This document shows, piece after piece, positions 1 to 7,240 of a stretch of 15,000 bases of DNA. Made by a program: the position numbers and the translations under genes. Source of the DNA: Stramonita haemastoma (lineage: Eukaryota; Mollusca; Gastropoda; Neogastropoda; Muricidae); the NCBI GenBank assembly GCA_030674155.1, contig CM060324.1, positions 59,874,280 to 59,889,279 on the forward strand, in the 5' to 3' direction. How positions within the stretch are numbered: position 1 is the stretch's first letter; the number at the start of each line of letters is the position of its first letter. The notes beneath the pieces are model-generated. The model was not told the origin of the DNA and ran no database searches. It was given only the letters and a program-made list of their open reading frames with translations.

Positions 1-9
1 AGAATTGCG

Positions 10-97
10 AAGCAGCAGCAACAAAAGAAGAAGAAGAACAAGAACAAGAAGCAGAAAAAGAAGCAGCAGCAGCAGAAGAAGAAGAAGAAGAAGAAGC
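10..97. repeat. Purine-rich (CAG/AAG/AAC)n trinucleotide tract
   Basis: Imperfect trinucleotide units, mainly AAG and CAG, run for about 90 bases. The tract could encode Lys/Gln/Glu runs, but nothing around it suggests an exon. Confidence 0.75.
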
Positions 98-129
98 TTC
101 AAAACAAATACCAGTGACCCCTGACCCCT

Positions 130-390
130 GACCCCACCCCAACCCCTCAACGAAAACAAACAACAGCAAAACTGCTGGGGGAAAAAGACAAAAAGCAAAA
201 TCAGCGTAAACAAGGTGCAATACGAAATACCACACCAAGGTTATCTGTTTTGTTAAGAGGGCTACGTGTACATATTGGCGTACTGCGCGTGAGTGTGTGC
301 CTCTCTCCCCCCCCCCCCCCCCCCCCCTTCCCTCTTTTCTTTCCCAATAATTGGTCTTGTGCAATGTTACTACCTGTGGCACCTGTATGT
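130..390. repeat. Module A, copy 1 (diverged dispersed repeat)
   Basis: It matches 3250-3500 in order: TACGAAATACC, CACACCAAGG, TTTTGTTAAGAGGGCTA, ATTGGCGTA, GCGTGAGTG, a C-run, CAATAATTGGTCTTG, GCAATGTTAC and GGCACCTGT, followed in both by (TG)n. The left 80 bases align only loosely. The family is unknown to me and no coding capacity is seen. Confidence 0.65.
304..328. repeat. Poly(C) run
   Basis: About 21 consecutive C residues (307-327) lie inside module A. Copy 3 has only a short C-run here (3449-3456), so the length has expanded locally. Confidence 0.8.
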
Positions 391-690
391 GTGTGTGTGT
401 GTGTGTGTCTGTCTGTCTGTCTGTCTGTCTGTGTCTCTCTTTCCATCTGTCTACCTGCCTGTCTACCTCTATGTGTGTGTTTGTGTGTGTATGCATGCGC
501 ATGGACATGCCCGTGTGCGCACAGTGTGCGTGTGTGTGTGTATGTGTGTTTATTTTATTTTATTCTTTTATTTTATTCTTTTATATCGAGGATAAGTGTG
601 TGTGTCTGTGTGTGTCTGTCTGTCTGTGTCTGTCCATCTGTCTCTGTCTGTCTGTATCTGTCCATCTGTCTCTGTATGTGTTTGTGCCTC
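385..690. repeat. Compound (TG)n/(TCTG)n microsatellites
   Basis: (TG)n at 389-408 grades into (TCTG)n to 432, with more TG at 523-551 and TGTC/TG-rich sequence at 596-682. The SINE-tail fragment at 550-598 interrupts it. Confidence 0.85.
550..598 (-). mobile_element. Short SINE 3'-tail fragment
   Basis: TTTATATCGAGGATAA preceded by a TTTTATTC-rich stretch matches the terminal part of the family tail. It changes to (TG)n immediately after GATAA. Confidence 0.55.
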
Positions 691-724
691 TTCAATGCAT
701 CTCTCAGAGCTAAAGATACCTGAT

Positions 725-776
725 TACACCTGTAGGAGGTACAACAGTTATTCCTTCTTTATATTCCAAGGATCAG
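725..776. repeat. Module B, copy 1
   Basis: TGTAGGAGGTACAACAG, then CCTTCTTTATATTCCA, matches 3861-3903 (TGTAGGGGTACAACAG, CCTTCTTCAGTACTCCA). In both places it lies a few hundred bases right of module A and its microsatellite. Confidence 0.45.
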
Positions 777-952
777 GTTACACTACCATCAACGTTAAAA
801 TTAATGGTCCCTTAAAAAACGTCTCTATGTATTGTTGAATGTGAATCTCACTTTCTTACAAGAGAAGTAAGGATGAAGTCTGGCACCATGCCTTGCTGTG
901 ACCTTTTTCTCCGAACAGCTTTCTCAATCGGCAACACGCAGTTCCCAGATTT

Positions 953-1042
953 CCCCATCTTGCACTGGACTGCTGAGTGTGATTAGAGGTTACAGTAACA
1001 AACACGTGGGTATGTGTTGAAAGTCAGCTGGGTTGACTTAGA
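953..1042. repeat. Module C, copy 1
   Basis: CATCTTGCACTGGACTGCTG, GTGATTAGAGGTTAC, TAACAAAC, GGTATGT and AGTCAGCTGGGTTGAC match 2212-2300. A microsatellite follows in both copies. Confidence 0.65.
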
Positions 1043-1050
1043 GACTTATC

Positions 1051-1209
1051 ACACACACACGCGCGCGCGCGCGCGCAGGCACAGACACAGACACACACAC
1101 ACACAACACACACGCAGCACACACACACACGCACGCACGCACACGCACCAGCACACACACACACACACGCACACGCACGCACACGCACACCACACACATC
1201 AACACACAC
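1051..1209. repeat. (CA)n/(CG)n compound array
   Basis: (CA)n, then (CG)8 at about 1060-1076, then interrupted CA/CGCA units to 1209. Alternating purine-pyrimidine sequence of this kind favours Z-DNA. Confidence 0.85.
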
Positions 1210-1218
1210 TGTCACACC

Positions 1219-1425
1219 ATTGGATGAGACTATAAACCAAGGTCCCATGTGCAAACGCACACAGAACGTCTTGTGCATAACCTGTTCCACTTTTGGAAAG
1301 AGTAGGCCATGGTGTGCTGTTAGAATGTATGACAAAATTTACAAAACTGCGTGCACATGGGGACTGGATGCAAAAGTGCACATGAGTGCTTATTGCATTA
1401 TCCTCAAAATAAAAGAATGAATTAA
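1219..1425 (+). mobile_element. SINE fragment (core plus tail), plus orientation
   Basis: GGATGAGACTATAAACCAAGG at the left matches the core of the copy at 4189-4537. The rest follows the same order through the CCTGTTCC segment, ACAAAACTGC, GGGGACTGGATG and the tail ending in ATTATCCTCAAAATAAAAG. The tRNA-like head is missing; a CA/CG microsatellite (1051-1209) stands in its place. This is the only copy in plus orientation. Confidence 0.75.
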
Positions 1426-1529
1426 GATGATAAAAAAGTCTATGTTGAAAGCAAAAATCAATTTTGAAGGGTTTATTTAGACCTTTCATCCTGTTGAATA
1501 ACTAAATGCAGACATTTGTTTTGTTTCGT

Positions 1530-1673
1530 TTTTTTTATTTCAAGGGTAATGGAGTAACCACTCGAGCTTTTTTTTTTTTACATCCAGTTCCTGTGTTTGC
1601 AGTTTTGTAAATGTCATCTATTCCAACTGTCACACAATAACCTACTCTTACGAAAAGCGGAACAGGTTTTAAA
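1530..1673 (-). mobile_element. SINE fragment (tail half), minus orientation
   Basis: The same plus-strand order as the tail of the 4189-4537 copy: TTTATTTCAAGGGTAATGG, ACCACTCGAGC plus a T-run, ACATCCAGTTCC, GCAGTTTTGTAAATGTCATCT, and CTTACGAAAAGCGGAACAGG. The core and head are absent beyond about 1673. Confidence 0.75.
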
Positions 1674-1875
1674 GCAGCCAGCCACATTCAAACTTGTTGC
1701 TGATTTGGAACAAGAAGAAGAAGAAAAAGAAGAGGCCCCCAAAAGATATACCTCTGTCCATCAGAAAGAAAAGAGAGACAAAATGGATGTTACCAAGATG
1801 CCAGAGGAAGTATGTGTTTTCTCAAGAGGAAGGATGTACACAGACAGTACAGGGCTTACTGCACCTGAGTGTCAG

Positions 1876-1945
1876 AGCCCCTCCCACCTCTTCCTTTCCC
1901 AATATTCCACAACCCCCTTGCGTAATGTTACCTGTGGCATCTGTG
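1876..1945. repeat. Module A, partial copy 2 (right end only)
   Basis: CTTCCTTTCCCAATATT, then TTGCGTAATGTTAC and CTGTGGCATCTGTG, matches the right end of module A. It is again followed by TG arrays. The left two thirds of the module are missing. Confidence 0.5.
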
Positions 1946-1960
1946 AGTTTGCTTGCTCTG

Positions 1961-2066
1961 TGTGTGTGTGTGTTGTGTGTGTGTGTGTGTGTGTGTGTTG
2001 TGTGTGTGTGTGGTGTGTGTGTTTTGTGTGTTGATTTTACGTCTGTACACTAAAGTGTTTAGGGTT

Positions 2067-2139
<73 letters not shown>

Positions 2140-2172
2140 TGCTGTGTGTGTGTTGTGTGTGTGTGTGTGTGA
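1961..2172. repeat. (TG)n arrays in two blocks
   Basis: (TG)n with TTG interruptions runs at 1961-2031, and a cleaner block at 2067-2172. About 35 bases of non-repetitive sequence separate them. Confidence 0.85.
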
Positions 2173-2211
2173 TACTGACAACAGACATGCAGACAGACAG
2201 ATACAGACGGA

Positions 2212-2300
2212 GACATCTTGCACTGGATTGCTGGCGTGATTAGAGGTTACCTTAACAAACCTGTAGGCATGTCTGTATGTTAATAGTCAGCTGTGTTGAC
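2212..2300. repeat. Module C, copy 2
   Basis: CATCTTGCACTGGATTGCTG, GTGATTAGAGGTTAC, TAACAAAC and AGTCAGCTGTGTTGAC match 953-1042. It follows the TG arrays that end the partial module A copy. Confidence 0.65.
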
Positions 2301-2335
2301 CTGCACTCTTACTTTACTCCCTCTCTCCAGCTATG

Positions 2336-2545
2336 TGTTTCCCTTGTCTGCCGCCTGCCTGCCTGCCTGCCTGTCTGTCTGTCTGTCTGTCTGTCCTGTC
2401 TGTCTCTGCACTGTTCTCTCCTCTCTCTGTCTCTTCTTCTCTCTGCCTCTCTCTGTCTCTGTCTCTTTTCCTGTCTTCCTGTCCTGTCTGTCTGTCTCGC
2501 TTTCTGTCTCTCTGTCCTCTCTCTCTGATCCTCTCTCTGTCCTCT

Positions 2546-2614
<69 letters not shown>

Positions 2615-2647
2615 CTTTCAGAGTTCACACACACACACACACACACA

Positions 2648-2706
<59 letters not shown>

Positions 2707-2837
2707 ACACACACACACACACTCCACACACACCCCCACACTCACACACACACTCACACACACACCACCACACACACACACACACTCACACACACAATCC
2801 CCACACACACACACACACACTTCCACTCACACACATT

Positions 2838-2868
<31 letters not shown>

Positions 2869-2890
2869 GCGCCACACACACACACACACA

Positions 2891-2955
<65 letters not shown>
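2336..2955. repeat. Very long compound microsatellite: TCTG, CT, CA, CG, TA in succession
   Basis: Ordered blocks: (CCTG/TCTG)n from about 2350; CT-rich 2400-2610 with (CT)n at 2541-2610; (CA)n with interruptions 2625-2853; (CG)n 2854-2872; (CA)n 2873-2889; (TA)n 2890-2955 with one TTTATATATTAA interruption. No coding is credible despite open frames. Confidence 0.9.
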
Positions 2956-2958
<3 letters not shown>

Positions 2959-3249
2959 CTACTCCACCACCACAACAACACACACACCACATCACAAAAC
3001 AACAACAAAACACGCATACCACACACACAACCAACACGCTCAATCACTTATCCTGGCTCCACATGAAAAGGAAGCCTTCACATCTGCAAAATGTTAGTTT
3101 AATGAAAGAGGCATACTTATTAGACTCGGTCATCCTTCAAAGACAACTGAATGCAGAAATGGAGAGACCTGCTCATATACAGAAGAGTTACAAACCTTTT
3201 TTTTTTTTTAATCAAAGCCACTTAAAAAAAAAGTAACACTAGAAGTACT

Positions 3250-3491
3250 TCCCCCCACCCTCTCAATCCCACGCACATACCCCCTCAAAACAAAAAGCGA
3301 TGTCAACAAACTGCAGTACGAAATCCGCACACCAAGGTAATTATTTTGTTAAGAGGGCTAACTGTACCACATTGGCGTATTGCCGCGTGAGTGCCTGCTC
3401 CTCTCCCTCATCCCTCCCTCCCCTCCTCCCTTTTCCCCTTCTTTTTTCCCCCCCCCAATAATTGGTCTTGCGCAATGTTACATTGCGTATG

Positions 3492-3500
<9 letters not shown>
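3250..3500. repeat. Module A, copy 3
   Basis: It aligns with 130-390 over nearly its full length (see that entry). It has a small internal duplication, ACATTGCGTATGGC in place of ACTACCTGTGGC, before the TG array. Confidence 0.65.
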
Positions 3501-3548
<48 letters not shown>

Positions 3549-3663
3549 TTGATTTTGCGCGTGTTTGCAGTAACTGTGCATGCGCTGCTTGCGTCGTGCG
3601 TCGTGCGTGCGTGTTGTTTGTTGTGTGGTTGTTGCAAGTACGTGTGCATGTTGCGCGCGCCGC

Positions 3664-3694
<31 letters not shown>

Positions 3695-3787
3695 AGTGTG
3701 TGTGGTGGGTGTGGTGTGTTGCAAGTACGTGTGTATGCGTGCTTGCGTGTGTGTGTGTGTGTGTTTCAAGTACGTGTGCATGCGTAC

Positions 3788-3824
<37 letters not shown>
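3498..3824. repeat. (TG)n and (CG)n arrays
   Basis: (TG)n at 3498-3544, alternating CG at 3653-3678, then TG with GTACGTG-like units to 3824. CAAGTACGTGTG recurs at 3635, 3722 and 3768, about 46-87 bases apart, which points to small tandem duplications. Confidence 0.85.
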
Positions 3825-3825
<1 letters not shown>

Positions 3826-3854
3826 ACGTGCAGTGTTGAGAGATAAGGGGGCCA

Positions 3855-3903
3855 GAGAAGGGTGTAGGGGTACAACAGATACCCCTTCTTCAGTACTCCA
3901 CCT
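3855..3903. repeat. Module B, copy 2
   Basis: The counterpart of 725-776. It follows directly after the TG/CG array that terminates module A copy 3. Confidence 0.45.
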
Positions 3904-4188
3904 GTTGTAGTATATAGTAGTGTGTGAAGTGGGGTGTGGAGTGAATGGGGTGGTGGAGAGCTGGGCAGTGACGACCTTGACCGTGACCTTGGCTTGACCG
4001 GCACGTGCGACCCTTTGTGTACTGGCATGAAACTTGGGCTTGACAGTTCTGACCGACCTTTGCACCTGGCTGATTATAAGTTGAGATGAAAATGAGAGAT
4101 GAGAATGAGTGTTTCCTGACTTTGGTTTCATGGGATTGTGGGCCAAAAAATGTGGGGGTGGGAGAAAGAAGGAAAGAGCGAGTGAAGT

Positions 4189-4537
4189 ATTTATTTTAAT
4201 TATTTTATTCATTTATTGGTTTATATCGAGGATAATGGAATAACCACTCATATGCTTTTTTTTTTACATCTAGTCCCCGTGTGTATGCAGTTTTCGTAAA
4301 TCTTGGCATCTGTTCCCACCGGCACGCAATGACCTCCTCTTACGAAAAGCGGAACAGGATTTAACGTGTGCGCAAGATATTCTGCCTCGGTTTACAGTCT
4401 CATCCGAAAGACTTTTGGGGAGAGTGGAGTCAGCACTGATGTTAACTCCAGAGGAAAAATCCCCTGGAACGGGACTCGAATCCGGGTCGTCAAATTGCGA
4501 GGGCAATATTTTGACCACTGGGCTATTCCGTCCCCCT
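4189..4537 (-). mobile_element. tRNA-derived SINE, near full length (reference copy for the family in this window)
   Basis: Read on the minus strand, the element starts near 4537. It has a Pol III A box TAGCCCAGTGG (4515-4525) and B box GATTCGAGTCC (4472-4482) at normal tRNA spacing. A body follows with a core around 4388-4416 (TCTTTCGGATGAGAC then TAAACCGAGG), then a conserved tail that includes CGAAAAGCGGAACAG read on the plus strand (about 4342-4356), and ends in ATTATCCTCGATATAAA plus an A/T-rich tail. A direct repeat GAGAAAGAA (4162-4170 and 4540-4548) may be the target-site duplication, although its purine-rich surroundings make this weak. The tRNA-like acceptor stem pairs imperfectly, so I do not call a functional tRNA. 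The family name is unknown to me. Confidence 0.8.
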
Positions 4538-4539
4538 AG

Positions 4540-5640
4540 AGAAAGAAAGTGTAAGGCGGGGGCTGTGTGAATGCATGCATGTGTGTATGAGAGTGTGCTT
4601 GCGTGCGCGTGTGTGTGTTTGGCCGGTCAGCCAGTCGGCGTGTCCCGTTTGTTTCTGTGTGTGTTTTAGCTTTTTTTTTTTTCGTTGGTGCAGTGTCGGT
4701 GAGCATCATAATTCAGCTCAGAGAGCTATTGGAATATTGACGTCATAATAGTATGTATGTCATGTCTGGCTGGCTGTCTCATTCTGCTTCTCTTTATAAC
4801 CTTTACTTCTGTGTTTGTATTGCTGTTTGGGTTTTCTTTTTTTTCATTTCTATGTTTTGCTTATTTTTCATTTTCCCACTCTTCTTTTCGTGTTAGTACT
4901 CTTTGTTTTTCCCCAACTCTGAAATGATAGTGCGCACTGTCATAATGTATGATAGTGTAAATAGTGTACGGTATGATAAACTGGAATAACATGATTTTCG
5001 TTTCTTCTTTTTTTAAAAATAATATTCTATTATGTCATATCGTGAACTACTTTACGTCATTAAAAGAAAAAATTTCTTCAAATGATATTTACTGCTTCAT
5101 CTTGGTGTGTGTATTCTTTACTGATTCTCTGTGGTTAAAACGTCAATAAGTTTGTGCAAATCTCACGCGCATGACCCGGATCTGGCTGCGCCAATAAATT
5201 GTTACAGTGGCTAGTTCTACGTGATGTGTGTTTATTTTGTGTTTTTCCAATTTTTGCTGTATCGGTCTCTGGCCCCATACAGCAATACAGGCTAGATTGG
5301 TGAATATATTTTGAGATATTCAGGTGTACCACTGTCTTTCCAAATGTTGTATAAACTGAATCCTCTTTTACTTGGCCATACCGATTCTAGCCTTGAGGTC
5401 TTGTAAAAATTGGTTTTTCTTCTTCTTTTTTTTGTTTTTTTACAGAGCCGAAATATTTTAATTTTTGAACGTAGGGCAAATCCAGGACTATTCCACTGAT
5501 GTTGATATTGTGAGGGATGACTGTACCATTCACGTGCATCATTTTGATCTTTTTCTGCATTTGACTTAAAGGTAGCTGTGTTCTCCTCTGTAGCGACTCT
5601 GTAAGTAAGTACGATCTACATGCGTAAAGTTGAAGCCTGC
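4540..5640. other. Non-repetitive stretch, no gene seen
   Basis: It is T-rich, with several T-runs (4670-4682, 5425-5442) and TG-rich patches (4579-4660). Open frames on either strand are under 70 codons and have no recognisable content. AATAAA at 5194-5199 is not tied to any coding sequence. It could be intron of the gene at 7241. Confidence 0.5.
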
Positions 5641-5662
5641 TATAGCCTAGATATTATCAAAA

Positions 5663-5663
5663 G

Positions 5664-5716
<53 letters not shown>

Positions 5717-5780
5717 GTGTGTTTGTGTGTGTTCATTGGCAGCCTCCAGTCTCATAAGATATTTACCTTTTATGGTTGTT

Positions 5781-5836
<56 letters not shown>

Positions 5837-5910
5837 GTGTGTATGTTATATATATATATATATGTGTGTGTGTTTTATTCATTTTATTATTTATCTATTT
5901 ATTTATTCTT
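5663..5910. repeat. (TG)n and (TA)n arrays
   Basis: (TG)n at 5665-5732 with interruptions, a short unique gap, (TA)n at 5780-5833, mixed TG/TA to 5872, then a TTTAT-rich stretch that runs into the SINE tail at 5911. Confidence 0.85.
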
Positions 5911-6008
5911 ATATATTTATTCTTTCACATCGAGGATAATGAAATAAGCACTCATGTGCTTTTTTACATCCAGTCCCGGCGTGTATGTAGTTTTGTAAAT
6001 GTCATCTG
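5911..6008 (-). mobile_element. SINE tail fragment between microsatellites
   Basis: ATCGAGGATAATGAAATAAG, CACTCATGTGC, ACATCCAGTCCC and GTAGTTTTGTAAATGTCATCTG match the family tail. The match stops inside a short (TG)n run at about 6007. TA and TG arrays lie on both sides, and a 12-base exact direct repeat brackets the whole block (5649-5660 and 6040-6051). Confidence 0.7.
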
Positions 6009-6048
6009 TGTGTGTGTATGTGTGTGTGTAGACTGCTAAAGATATTAT

Positions 6049-6050
<2 letters not shown>

Positions 6051-6094
<44 letters not shown>

Positions 6095-6117
6095 ATAAAA
6101 TAATATATAATAAATAT

Positions 6118-6158
<41 letters not shown>

Positions 6159-6233
6159 CCTCTCTCCTCCTCTCTCTCTCTCTCTCGATTACTCGCTCGC
6201 TCTCTCTCTCGCTCTCTCTGTCGCTGTATCACA

Positions 6234-6324
<91 letters not shown>

Positions 6325-6392
6325 CCTCTCTCTCGTTATCCTCTCTCCGCTCTCTCTTCGCTGTATCCTCTCTCTCGCTCTCTCTTTCGCTG

Positions 6393-6483
<91 letters not shown>
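6051..6483. repeat. (TA)n followed by a 360-base (CT)n tract
   Basis: (TA)n at 6051-6086, a short AT-rich spacer, then CT dinucleotides with CCTC, CGCT and CTGTATC interruptions at 6121-6483. The GCTGTATC interruption recurs (about 6222, 6359, 6389), which suggests segmental duplication within the tract. Confidence 0.9.
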
Positions 6484-6485
<2 letters not shown>

Positions 6486-6699
6486 TCATCCCGTTTTAAT
6501 GAAAAAAAACTAGGATTTTGCATTGTTATATTCTGGGCTATTGGACAGGGGAGACAGGTGAAATTGTTTTTAGTATCCAGTGAATCTGTGAATGTGTCAG
6601 CAAAGATAAATAGCGGTGGCCGGCCAGACAGTGGAAAAGTAGTAGTATTTGCGCTTAGTCACTGCAGGGCACTCGGCATTCTTCGGGTATGAGTCATGA

Positions 6700-6800
6700 T
6701 ATGAGGGAGAGACAGAGACAGAGAGAGACAGAGAGAGAGAGAGAGAGAGTGGGGAAGGATGAGAGAGAGGGGAGGGAGGGGGGAATAAAGGTGTGAGGGG

Positions 6801-6834
<34 letters not shown>

Positions 6835-6897
6835 TGGGGAAGGATCAGAGAGAGGGGAGGGAGGGGGGAATAAAGGGGAGAGAGAGAGAGAGAGAAG

Positions 6898-6900
<3 letters not shown>
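6700..6900. repeat. (GA)n with a duplicated 43-base unit
   Basis: GA arrays surround two near-identical copies of a unit that starts GTGGGGAAGGAT and ends GGGAATAAAGG, at 6749-6791 and 6834-6876 (85 bases apart). They differ at one clear base (GATGAG against GATCAG). Confidence 0.85.
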
Positions 6901-6953
<53 letters not shown>

Positions 6954-7052
6954 GTGGGGTGTGGCGTGCGTGCGTGCGTGCTGCGGTGCGTGCGTGTGTT
7001 ATATTTTTTAATCTATATTTATTCTTTTATTTCGAGGATAATGAAATAAATA

Positions 7053-7126
<74 letters not shown>

Positions 7127-7140
7127 CGTGCGTCCGTGCA
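6900..7140. repeat. (TG)n arrays upstream of the coding exon
   Basis: (TG)n at 6900-6952 and 7058-7122, with GCGT/GCGTGC variants at 6963-7000 and 7123-7140. SINE-tail fragments at 7010 and 7141 alternate with the arrays. Confidence 0.85.
7010..7057 (-). mobile_element. Short SINE 3'-tail fragment running into (TG)n
   Basis: TTATTTCGAGGATAATGAAA then TAAATACTCGTG matches the family tail and passes without a break into the (TG)n array at 7058-7122, at the place where intact copies read CACTCATGTGC. Confidence 0.6.
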
Positions 7141-7199
7141 TTTTATTAAAATCTAAGTTTATTCTTTTATTTCGAGTATTATGAAATAAACACTCATGT
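7141..7199 (-). mobile_element. Second short SINE 3'-tail fragment, duplicate of the one at 7010
   Basis: It repeats the 7010-7057 fragment with its left flank (TTTAATCTATATTTATTC against TAAAATCTAAGTTTATTC), then CACTCATG and a TG/CG-rich run. It lies about 135 bases from the first, which suggests a local tandem duplication of tail plus microsatellite. It ends about 40 bases before the splice acceptor. Confidence 0.6.
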
Positions 7200-7228
7200 G
7201 TGTGCGTGCGTGCACGTGCGCATGTGTG

Positions 7229-7240
7229 TTTGATTCACAG
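7229..7240 (+). promoter_or_regulatory. 3' splice acceptor of the coding exon
   Basis: The sequence TTTGATTCACAG ends at 7240, exactly where composition switches from TG-repeat/AT-rich to GC-rich coding. The polypyrimidine tract is weak. Instead, a long (TG)n array (7058-7122) and shorter TG/CG runs lie within about 180 bases upstream. The exon enters with its first base completing a codon split by the intron. Confidence 0.6.

Noticed and set aside
250..723. Long open frame rich in Cys-Val
   Set aside because: It is a translation of TG/TCTG microsatellites. (TG)n is open in every frame, so length carries no coding signal.
2293..3097. Open frames over 250 codons (Ser-Leu then His-Thr then Ile-Tyr repeats)
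   Set aside because: They are entirely CT, CA and TA simple repeats. The opposite strand is open too, as expected for microsatellites.
4455..4537. A functional minus-strand tRNA gene
   Set aside because: A and B boxes are good, but the acceptor stem mismatches and the sequence continues into a repeated SINE body with copies elsewhere in the window.
5135..5332. 65-codon minus-strand frame
   Set aside because: A mixed-composition open frame of a length expected by chance, with no motif, splice signal or neighbour to support it.
6086..6523. Minus-strand Arg-Glu repeat protein
   Set aside because: It is the (GA)n strand of the CT tract with no non-repeat sequence apart from its ends.
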